DNA of 48,871 nt from Heterostelium multicystogenum. Taxonomy: Eukaryota; Evosea; Eumycetozoa; Acytosteliales; Acytosteliaceae. Where the stretch lies: the NCBI GenBank assembly GCA_003667245.1, contig RCNN01000239.1, positions 1 to 48,871 of the forward strand. The letters run 5' to 3'. Below are positions 40,692 through 48,871 of this stretch, piece after piece. The position numbers and the translations under genes are program-made. Position 1 is the first letter of the stretch. Every line of letters starts with the position of its first letter. The notes below the pieces were generated by a model. It did not search any database. It was not told the DNA's origin and saw nothing but the letters and a program-made list of their open reading frames with translations.

Positions 40692-41015
40692 CTATCCCCC
40701 TTCACGCATCCCTCCGCTTAGTGCCTTGTCGAGCTTTTCTATGACATGTTCAAGCCACAATCGTCCTGATGGCCACTCGTGGGGATAGTGGTAGTAACAG
40801 TACTGTTCATAAAGAAGGTTTTTTTGGAGGCCTATCTCTGTATTTTGATTGGCTAAGAGCTCAATGATTTCCTGCCTTACTTGGCATATTGCCTCGGGGT
40901 CTGACTCTTTTATAAACGAGTCAATGACCTCGTCTGCAGAGTCGTGATCGTAGACCCAGTCCTGGTGGAAGTAGCCACCAAAAAACTGTTGCAACGCTGT
41001 TAGTGCAGTGCTCAT
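40692..41015 (-). CDS. CdiI-type immunity protein for the RHS toxin
   Basis: 107-residue cytoplasmic protein. LQQFFGGYFHQDWVYD followed by DEVIDSFIKES is the hallmark of contact-dependent inhibition immunity proteins. The ATG overlaps the stop of the toxin gene (ATGA), so the pair is translationally coupled. A longer open frame up to 41222 exists only because an indel in the toxin tail joins the two in one frame. Lower GC than flanking genes, as usual for exchangeable toxin-immunity cassettes. Confidence 0.8.
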   Translation of the reverse strand: MSTALTALQQFFGGYFHQDWVYDHDSADEVIDSFIKESDPEAICQVRQEIIELLANQNTEIGLQKNLLYEQYCYYHYPHEWPSGRLWLEHVIEKLDKALSGGMREGG

Positions 41016-44000
41016 GGTATTGGGTAGCCTGTCAGTATCAGATAGCCATCGGGCATTGCTCGATCTCTTTTTAAAACCAGTAATAACTTGTAGACCGGGA
41101 TGGTCTGGCTTGAACCTCTTATGAGGCTTAATCCTACGGGTTTTTTGATGTCTGTCTCGAATAATAAGTTTGTCAGTACTCCCGCTTAGGAATGTATGTA
41201 TTTGTTGATTATGAGATGCCAAGCTCCTAGATACGACTGACTCGGCAGTCGTTAGATTCTGAAACGTGGATGCAGCTGGAATATTTGGCTCTGCTACAAG
41301 CCTTGAAGCTAGCTGCGCCGTTGTCTGACCGACGTGCCTTTCAATTAGATGACCCCCAGCTGCTTCATGCGCGGCTAATCCCCCTACAGGGACTTTGCTA
41401 ACTGCTGTGTTATTTGTTGAGCCCGGGCACTGCCCAGGTGTACAAAACTAATCCCAACGGATCCACCCACCCCGTCGGGTTTGGGCACGTATTGGTATCC
41501 GTTCAGCCCACCCGCCAGCTTCACCGGATCGGGCGTCAGATAGCGACCAACATCCGGATTGTAGTAGCGATGTCGGTTGTAGTGCAGCCCGCTTTCCGGG
41601 TCGAAGTATTGGCCCTGGAAGCGCAGTGGGTTGGTAACGGTGTTGACGTCCAGCTTCGCGATTTGGCCGTAGGCGCGGTAATGGGCGGACCAGACGATTT
41701 CGCCGTCGGGCGCGGTGAGTTCTTGCGGGGTACCGAGGTGGTCGAGTTGGTAGTGGAAGGGTTTTACGTCTTCCGGGCCGTAGCCTTTCAGCAGCGCTAA
41801 TGGGCGAAAGCTGTTGGGTTCATAGATATAGCTTTGGTGGTGATCAGCACTGTGTTCGGCAATCAGCGTGTCGCCTTGCCAGAAGAACTCGGTGGTTTGG
41901 CTTTTTATCGTTTTGGCAATACGCCGACTAAACGGGTCGTAGCGATAGCTGGCCTGGGTGCCGTCCGGTTGGGTGACGCTGATCAGGCGATGCTGACAGT
42001 CGTAACTGTATTCGGTAACTAACTGCTGAGCCCGACCCCGGCGTTCCCGCAGAAGGTTGCCGAAGGCGTCGTAGTCGTAATGACGGTCGCCTTGCATCAA
42101 CAGGCGGTTGCCTTTGACGACGCTCGGACCGACGCGGTCTTGCATCAGCAGGTTGCCCGCCGGGTCGTGGACGAAGCGTTCCTGCAGGTCGTGCGAGTGG
42201 TTGGCGCGGGTCAGGCGGTCGAGTGGGTCGTAGTGGTAGTCGTGCTGGCCTTTGCGGGTGTCGAGGATGCGGGTCAGGTTGCCGCGTTTGTCGTAGTCGT
42301 ATTGGCGGCGCTGGTGGCGTTGTTCCTGTTGGGTGATGGCGTGGGCGTGCAGGCGACCCTGGTCGTCGTAGTGGTAGTGGCTGAGGAGTTGGCCTTGCTG
42401 GCGCTGATGTTCACGGCCGGATTTGAACAGGTGCGAGGTGAGCAGGTTGCCGTTGAGTTCGACGGTGCCGAGGTCGCCACCTTTGTCGTAGTGGAAGGCG
42501 AGGCGGTTGTTGTCGGGCAGGCGCAGGTAGTTGAGTTGGCCGCATTCGTCGTAGCGGTAGCGCAACGTGCCCCAGCCCTGGTGTTCGGCGGTGAGGCGGT
42601 TTTGCAGGTCGTATTCGTAATGCAGCGGCCAATGACCGTCGTCGACGCTGAGGAGATTGCCGAGGCGGTCGTAGGTGTAATCGACAATGCTGCGGTCGGG
42701 CAGGGTTTTTCTTACGAGACGACCGGCAGCATCGCGCGCATAACCGGTAACCAACTGACTGCCGTCATCGCCGTATTCAGTCTTTTCCAGCAGATGCCCG
42801 GCGAGGTCGTAGACATAGGCAGTACGCCGGCCATCAAACCCAATTTCCTGCTGGATCAGGCCATTGGCGTGATAGTCGAGCCGATAGGTTTCGCCGACCT
42901 CGTTTTCAATCTCGGTCAGTAACAGCCGAACATTGTCATAACGGTATTTAAGCTGCGTGCCGTCCGGATTAATCCGACGGCTGATCAGGTGCAAACCATC
43001 GGCGTATTCGTAGCGGGTGACGCGGCCCAACTCGTCGCGCTCAGCAGTGATTTTTCCGTACGGGTTGTAGCTGAATTCGCGTGTGGCCCCGTCAGGCTGA
43101 ATCACTTTCAGCAAACGACCTACGGCGTCCCACTGATACTGGGTCAGCGCACCATGCTCATCCTCGCAAGCCACCTGCCGCCCCAGCTCGTCATAGCGAT
43201 AACGCCGCACACCGCCATTCGCCAGTTTTTCCTCAATGAGCTGGCCGCGTTCGTTCCAGATAAAGCGTTGGCTGCTGTTGTCCGGATACCAAACACCCGT
43301 AAGCTTTCCGTGTTGGGTGTAGGTGTATTCGGTGTAATTGCCGTCCGGATCAGTCTTGCGAGTGATATCGCCTTGATCGTTACGCTGGTATTTCCACACC
43401 GCGTCACCACGGCGCACAACCCGTACGAACCCGTTGTCATGCTCGTAGGACGTCGGCATATCGTCCCCGGGAAACAGCGCAATCAACCGACCGGCTTCGT
43501 CGTACTGATAGGCCGTCACCGCCCCCAGCGGATCCTGCTCGACCGTCAGCCGGCCTTTTTCATCGTAGGATTTGAAGTGCTGCGCGCCGTCCGGATCGAT
43601 CCGCTGCACCAGCCGTGCGCGCTGGTCGTGGACGTAGACTTCCTGGCTGCCATCGGCGTTGTGCACGGTGACCGTGCCGTTGTCGTCCCACACATACCGC
43701 GTGTCCATCTGCGAAAAAACTGGCCCAGTGCCGGACGCACCTTGCCGCCTTGCCGGACCGTTCCCACTCCCAGAAGAAACTCGCCCCACCGGCCAGTTCC
43801 CGCTCCAGGATCACCTGCTGATCGTCGTATCGATAACGCTCGCTTTCGCCTACCGCGTTGGTCGCCTCAACCAACCGCCAGGCATCGTCGTACGTGTAGG
43901 AAACAACGTTCTGTTCGGTGACCCAGCCCGGCTCCCGCTGCACCTGATAGTCGACGGCAACGATATGGCCGTGCTCATACCGCAGCAGCAATCCCTGGCC

Positions 44001-45712
44001 AACATGGTTATCGATCCGCTGAATCCGCCCGGAATAATCGCGAGCAATGCGCAGTCGGTTGTCATACGCATCGCTGATCGCCGTCAGCACACCGTCACGG
44101 AAGTGGTAGAAAAGCGACGCCTGAGCCAGCACCCATTCATCCGGCAAAGCACCCCGATAAATCGCCGCTTCCGCCAGGCTATTGGTGATCGCCGGCCGTG
44201 CAGCAGAGGGCAGGGAAAGGTGGTGCTGCGGTTTTCGTGATCGGTCCACACCACCGATTCACCGCTCACCACCAACCGCTGCGCCAGCGAATGACTCCAG
44301 CCAAACCCCAACCCGCAATCCACTTCCACGGCGCTGCTGCGATACAACCGCGTCCAGGCAAACGGCAGCACACCCTCCAACGAGCCGTCCGTCAGGGTCA
44401 GCAGTTCCTCACCAGTAACCATCGAAACCGGGCAGCCATTGGTACAGGTATTCGCCGAACAGACCGAAGCATCTCCATTGGGGGTTTTCGCCGAAGCCGG
44501 GGCATCATCCACATGTTCTTGCTTCACCAACGCCGTGCGTGCCGTCTTCGGCTCCCGCACCATCGGTGCCGGATTGGAAATCTCGTCCACGCCAGCCTTC
44601 AAGGGCGCCGCCGCAGCTTTCACCGGCACTGCATGACTCTGAAGCGATAACGGCTTAAGCACCTCCGCATGCCTATCCAGCGGGGCCGTACCGCCCAACT
44701 TGGCAATCTGCTCCAACCACTCCCGTGCCCGCTCGGACCTGACCTTGCCCAGCACCTGCGCGCCCAGCCGTACCGCCACACCCATGCCACCGGTAGCCCA
44801 CAGCAACAGCAGGTTGAGCAACACCTCGGTGGTGATTTCCCCGAGCAACTCAAACATGTAATGCGGCGGCAGCATGCGCATCCAACTGACCATCGCGGAC
44901 AGGTAGATGAACAGCAGCGGCTCGTCGCTGAGAATCAACAATCCCTTGGCAATCGCCTCATGACTGAGCTTCAGGAGCGCTCCAAGCTCGGCTTGGGAGA
45001 GGTACTGCAGCAACTTTTCGCTGTTGGGCTTGATGTCTGCCAACCACTGGTACAGCTGCGCAATACCGTCCCAGAGACCGTAAAGCACGTTTTCAAAGCC
45101 CCGCGCATAAGCCAGTTGCAGCGAGGTGTAGCGCTCGCCATAACCCGCCTTGGAATAGCTCTCCCATATTGGCTTGAACGTGCTCGTCCACTGACCGCGC
45201 AAGTTGCCTTCCAGCGAGCTGATCTCGGACTGATAGGAGGCATACAGTGCCTTGATGTGGTCCCTGGAAACGTTGGGGTAAAAGCTGACTCGATACTGCC
45301 GGTCGACCGTGCACTCGGTGACTTCGAGAATGCCGCTGGGGCCGATGGTCTTATGGATGGGATCGCCGAGGGGGCCACCGTCTTGCGCGACTTCCTGCAG
45401 CATCACCGGCGTATTACCGATGGGCACGAACCGCGTGCTCTGGAACATATGCACCAGGGTCAACGGTGAGTTGGCCTTGCAGGTCGCGACGGTGCTGGCG
45501 GGATACAGGGAACGGGTGATGGGCGCGACCAGCGAAACCTCGTCGCCGACCTTGAACACCTGCTCGACATCCAGTGCCGAAAAGCTCCAGAAGCTCTCGG
45601 CCCACGCGTCGTAGGTGTTCAGGCAATGTGTGAAGTCGTTGAGAACCCCATCGACGTCGCGCGTCTTCGGGTCCATCGCCGCCACGACCAGAAAGCCTAT
45701 GGCGGGATTCAA
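41012..45712 (-). CDS. RHS/YD-repeat polymorphic toxin with C-terminal RNase A-like domain (frameshifted)
   Basis: Large antibacterial delivery protein of about 1560 residues. The N-terminal part (45712 to about 44480) has a hydrophobic stretch near residues 290-320 and no PAAR motif that I can see. A DUF6531-type segment (CTNGCPVSMVTGEELLTLTD) starts near 44440. YD repeats fill 44200-41550 and end with the RHS core boundary (YLTPDPVKLAGG). The tail after about 41440 belongs to the bacterial CdiA-CT RNase A-like family, by its conserved His-rich opening and overall pattern. Frame changes lie near 44215, 43750, 41480, 41440 and 41165. The TTG at 45712 is the likely start but is uncertain. The immunity gene follows directly. 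Confidence 0.82.
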
Positions 45713-45851
45713 GAGGCAGCCCCATCGGGCAGGGCATTAATCGAAAAAAAACATCGGCGTTCCCTCGCGCTGTGTGATCAGGCGAGGGACTTTGCAGAGG
45801 TTCTCAGGGCAGGGGAGTAGAGGTTATCCGGCAGTTCGGTAGGACGTTTCG

Positions 45852-46614
45852 TTAAACCTCCGGCAAGGTCGAGCCGCCATCCACCACCAGCGTCTGCCCA
45901 GTGATATAGCCCGCCAGGTCCGATGCCAGGAACAGCATTGCCCCGGCAATATCCGACGGTGCGCCCAGCCGTCCCAGCGGTACCCGGCTGGCGATCTGTG
46001 CATTTACCTGGTCATCCCCCAGGTTGCCCATGGCCGGGGTTGCGATCATGCCGGGCTCCACACCGTTGACTCGCACATTCAAACCGGCCAGTTCCAGCGC
46101 CGCATTGCGAATGAAACCCGTTGACCCCGGCCTTCGACGCCGCATAGTGACTCAACCCCGGAAACGCAACCCGGGGACCTGTGACAGACGACGTAACCAG
46201 CACGCAGCCCCGACCCTGACGGCGGAACATCGGCAGCGCCGCCTGGGTCAGCCAGAACAACGCCGAGAGGTTGACCGCCAAGGTACGGCCGAGCATCGCC
46301 GGAGTGATCTCGGCAAAGGGCGTCAGCGGAAAATACCCGGCGTTATGCACCAGAATATCCAGCCGCCCCCAGTCGTGTTCCACCCCTGCAATCAGCTCGA
46401 AAACCGCAGCCGCATCCGCCAGATCCACCGTCACCGCTTCCACCTGGCAGCCGCGCCCGCACAGCTCCAGCGCGAGCGCCTCTGCCAGTTGCAGGTCGGC
46501 GATCATCACCCGCGCGCCCCGCAGGGCAAACGCTTCGACGATGGCCCGACCAATACCCTGGGCGCCACCCGTTACCAATACGTTGCGACCAGTGAAATCC
46601 AGGTCTTCATTCAT
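45852..46614 (-). CDS. Short-chain dehydrogenase/reductase (SDR) A
   Basis: NAD(P)-dependent oxidoreductase of about 254 residues. NVLVTGGAQGIGRAIVEAFA is the Rossmann glycine motif, DILVHNAGYFPL the NAG motif, and HYAASKAG holds the catalytic Tyr and Lys. The C-terminus has the PGMIATPAMGN stretch and GYITGQTLVVDGGSTLPEV. One frame change near 46125. It overlaps SDR B by eight bases. Substrate unknown. Confidence 0.9.
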
Positions 46615-47407
46615 GACGCTGCTCCATACGCGCATAGGCCAGCGTCGGCACATCGACGATGCTTGAGCCCCCGTCCGCCACCAGCGTCGCACCCGTAATG
46701 ATCGACGCGTCACTGGAGGCCAGGAAGCGGCACACCCTGGCGATTTCTTCAGCGCTGGCCGGCCGGCGCAACGGCACATCGGCGCACACCCGGTCATAGG
46801 CGTGCTGCAGCGTCTCGCCATGGAAATCCATCAACGGCTGCATTTCCTCATCCGCCATCGGCGTGCGCACCCAGCCGGGGCACACCGCGTTCACCCGCAC
46901 CCCGCGCGGGCCATAATCTCGGGCCAGCGAGCGATTGAGCCCGAGCAAGGCATGCTTGGCCGTGGTGTAGCCGCACACCTCGGGCCCGGCAGCCAGTGAG
47001 GCAATCGAACCCATCAGCACGATGTTCCCGGCGCTTTCCAGCAGCAGCGGCAAACACGCCCGCGCACTGTAGAAGGCGCTGTCGAGGTTGCTGCGCAGCG
47101 CCGCTTCCCAGGTCTGCGGGCTGGTGTCGGTGGCGCTGCCCACGCCATGGCCGCCCGCACAGGCCAGCAGCACGTCGATCCGCCCATAGTGCTGGCGAAT
47201 CTGCGCAATAAAACCCTCCCAGGTCTGCGGGCAGGCTGCATCACCCACCAACACCAACCCCCCGGTTTCCCGCGCGACCTGCTCCAGCGGCTCGCAACGA
47301 CGGCCGATCAGTACCAACTGCGCACCCTCGGCGGCGTACAGCCGGGCGCACGCGGCACCGATGCCCGTGCCAGCCCCGGTGATCACAATCGTGCGCGGCT
47401 CAGTCAT
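46607..47407 (-). CDS. Short-chain dehydrogenase/reductase (SDR) B
   Basis: Intact 266-residue SDR. TIVITGAGTGIGAACARLYA binds cofactor; LLACAGGHG replaces the usual NNAG motif; GSIASL gives the catalytic Ser and GYTTAKHAL the Tyr and Lys. Translationally coupled to the MoaF-like gene upstream (ATGACTGA) and to SDR A downstream, so the three form one operon. Confidence 0.92.
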   Translation of the reverse strand: MTEPRTIVITGAGTGIGAACARLYAAEGAQLVLIGRRCEPLEQVARETGGLVLVGDAACPQTWEGFIAQIRQHYGRIDVLLACAGGHGVGSATDTSPQTWEAALRSNLDSAFYSARACLPLLLESAGNIVLMGSIASLAAGPEVCGYTTAKHALLGLNRSLARDYGPRGVRVNAVCPGWVRTPMADEEMQPLMDFHGETLQHAYDRVCADVPLRRPASAEEIARVCRFLASSDASIITGATLVADGGSSIVDVPTLAYARMEQRHE

Positions 47408-48218
47408 CAGGATGCTCCGTGCGATTGAGCACCTGGCAGTAGGAGCTGATGGGAAAGTTCGATAGCTCATCGAAGGAGGCGTCGGCATAGCCGAAGATCT
47501 TGCCGTCGCTGCGGTGTTGCTGCAGGTCGATCAGCACCAGGCCGAGGGTGGGATGATTTTTTCGCGCCAGACGAACAGGTAGAGCTGGTCGGCGATCTTG
47601 TAGTAATCGCAGCGGTCGGTGTCGCACAGGCCTTGCTCGACACCCTTGAGGCATTGCCAGGCGTAGAACTGGTGGTTGAGGTAGATGTGCTCGTAGACCT
47701 CGCTCGGGCTGTAGCGATACTGGTTGCGCAGGCCGATCAGGTCGGTGGTTGGTGCGTGGGGGCATTGGCCGGCTTGCCACGGGCGGTCGAGGCTGCCGTG
47801 GAGGAATTCCACTTCCACCGACGTCAGCGGCTTGCCGGCAAGGGCGCGGCTGTAGAGGCCTTCGCGGGTTTGTTCCTGGGTGGGCATGCGCCCGAGCACA
47901 GCGGTGAACGAAGCGCTGGCGGTGTCGAGCACCAGGCTGACCGACCAGGCCTGCGTGCCTTCGCGCTTGATGAAATCCACCAGTACAGGCCGGGGCGCAC
48001 CGAGGTCGCACGGTAGGTGGCGCTGCCGCTGGAGTGACCGTCGGCTGCAACCCAGGAGAGCCTGTCGCGCTCGAAACGGTGCTCGATCTGCCAGCCATTG
48101 GCGAAGTGCAGGGTGAAGGCCTTGCCGCTCAGGTCGGCCAGGTTCGGCAGGATAAATGCCTCTGGGGCGAAGCCGTCGGCCAGGGCGCCCACGGTGATCC
48201 AGTCAGAAGGGTGGTCAT
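47400..48218 (-). CDS. moaF: MoaF-like protein
   Basis: About 270 residues in two lipocalin-like halves. The N-half reads FILPNLADLSGKAFTLHFAN and HRFERDRLSWVA; the C-half has RNQYRYSPSEVYEHIYLNHQ, FYAWQCLKGVEQGLCDTDRC and DYYKIADQLYLFVWREKIIP, the MoaF C-terminal pattern. Frame changes near 48205, 48000 and 47560. Annotated in databases as molybdenum cofactor biosynthesis F, but here it accompanies two dehydrogenases and a regulator, not other moa genes, so a catabolic role is more likely. Confidence 0.75.
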
Positions 48219-48305
48219 TTGCGATGCTCCGGTTGGGTGGGTGAACACCACGGATTCATCGCGCCCGTAAGTGGGCCCGACCATCAACCAGATGGTTGAG
48301 GTTGG

Positions 48306-48871
48306 CTACAGGAACAGGCTACCCACCAGCTCGGTACGACTGCTGACGCCGGCCTTGCGAAACAGGTTGATCAGGTGGGTCTTGATGGTGGGCAGGCCGA
48401 CATCCAGCTCCTGGGCCAGCTGTTTGTTGCTGGCGCCCTGGCGCAACAGCAGGGCGATCTGGCGCTCCTTGGGTGTGAGACCGGCCAATGCATCTTCAGT
48501 GGGCTGCATGTTGGCCACCGCCAGTTGCAGCAAGGTTTGCAGGGCGTTCAGTTGGGCCAGTTGCTCGCCGGTGAAAGCGCCCTGGTCGGCGGTGCGCAAC
48601 AGCGAAATCGCCGCCTGGGGCTGGCCGGCGCGCTGGGCGAAAATCTCCACCACATCGACCACGCCATAGCGCCGCAGAAAATCCCCATAGCGCCGGGTAT
48701 CCCGCGCCGGCTGGCGGGCCATGGCAAGGCCCAGCGGCACCACCGCCAGGCCACTGGACAGGCAGTTGCGCGGTTGCAACGGGTCGAATTGGCGGTAGTT
48801 GTCGAGGTAGTCGCGGTGCATTTCGCCGCTCATGCCGTGCAACTGGAAATCCCGGGCTTGCAGCTGGCGGT
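48306..48871 (-). CDS. LuxR-family transcriptional regulator (5' end beyond the window)
   Basis: C-terminal 188 residues of a regulator. LTPKERQIALLLRQGASNKQ, then LAQELDVGLPTIKTHLINLF, is the GerE/LuxR helix-turn-helix. The preceding 120 residues show no receiver motif and may belong to a ligand- or PAS-like sensing domain. The frame is open to the right edge. It is 87 bases upstream of the MoaF-SDR operon in the same direction and may regulate it. Confidence 0.85.
   Translation of the reverse strand, partial: RQLQARDFQLHGMSGEMHRDYLDNYRQFDPLQPRNCLSSGLAVVPLGLAMARQPARDTRRYGDFLRRYGVVDVVEIFAQRAGQPQAAISLLRTADQGAFTGEQLAQLNALQTLLQLAVANMQPTEDALAGLTPKERQIALLLRQGASNKQLAQELDVGLPTIKTHLINLFRKAGVSSRTELVGSLFL

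Noticed and set aside
40692..41222. Single 176-residue protein joining toxin tail and immunity protein
   Set aside because: The upstream 69 codons belong to the toxin gene in a frame altered by an indel; the immunity start at 41015 with ATGA overlap explains the arrangement better.
42080..42922. 280-codon plus-strand frame rich in Val and Ala
   Set aside because: Antisense of the YD-repeat region; its repetitiveness only mirrors the repeats.

Overview
The window is high-GC gamma-proteobacterial DNA, very probably from the Pseudomonas fluorescens group. The REP/REPIN palindromes, an SfnR-type regulator, a FeaR/phenylacetaldehyde-dehydrogenase cluster, a DUF3833/DUF6482/photolyase operon and an RHS toxin-immunity pair all fit that placement. 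Most long genes are broken by single-base indels that swap frames but leave the protein similarity intact on both sides. Several lie in homopolymers and some compensate each other, so they look like sequencing or assembly errors and not gene decay. Coordinates below span the whole broken gene.

Region 1 (about 1-27.7 kb) is the most interesting part. Two paralogous TonB-dependent receptors (1-1883, minus; 25550-27669, plus) flank two paralogous operons. Operon 1 (2323-11285) encodes a peptide/opine-type solute-binding lipoprotein, permease B, a DszC/SfnB-like flavin monooxygenase, a Tas-like aldo/keto reductase, permease C, a two-domain ATPase and an NtaA/DszA-type FMN monooxygenase. Operon 2 (12305-20699) encodes binding lipoprotein, permease B, permease C, two-domain ATPase, a second DszC-like monooxygenase, a DHA2 MFS exporter and a GNAT acetyltransferase. 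An 868-bp inverted repeat with a REPIN at its centre separates them. Then come an ABC exporter, a sigma54 enhancer-binding protein of SfnR type without a sensing domain, and a third DszC-like monooxygenase in operon with it. Both receptors and both operons are preceded by GG-N10-GC sigma54 promoters that share the core GGCAT. I infer one sigma54/SfnR-controlled system for scavenging an organosulfur (or similar) compound: outer-membrane uptake, two ABC importers, and reduced-flavin oxygenases that cleave the substrate.

Region 2 (27.7-32.4 kb) holds an orphan HrpK/NolX-like small gene, an MFS exporter, and an operon of a DUF3833 lipoprotein, a DUF6482 protein and an iron-sulfur-type photolyase/cryptochrome. 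REP elements lie between the blocks.

Region 3 (32.4-40.7 kb) looks like an aromatic-amine or aromatic-acid utilisation cluster: phenylacetaldehyde-type dehydrogenase, two-component flavin monooxygenase (oxygenase plus flavin reductase), outer-membrane porin, APC permease, a small DUF3156-like protein and a FeaR-like AraC regulator.

Region 4 (40.7-45.7 kb) is a large RHS/YD-repeat polymorphic toxin with a C-terminal RNase A-like domain and an overlapping CdiI-type immunity gene. Region 5 (45.8-48.9 kb) has two short-chain dehydrogenases, a MoaF-like protein and the C-terminal part of a LuxR-type regulator that runs off the right edge. No tRNA, rRNA, CRISPR, IS element or prophage was seen.
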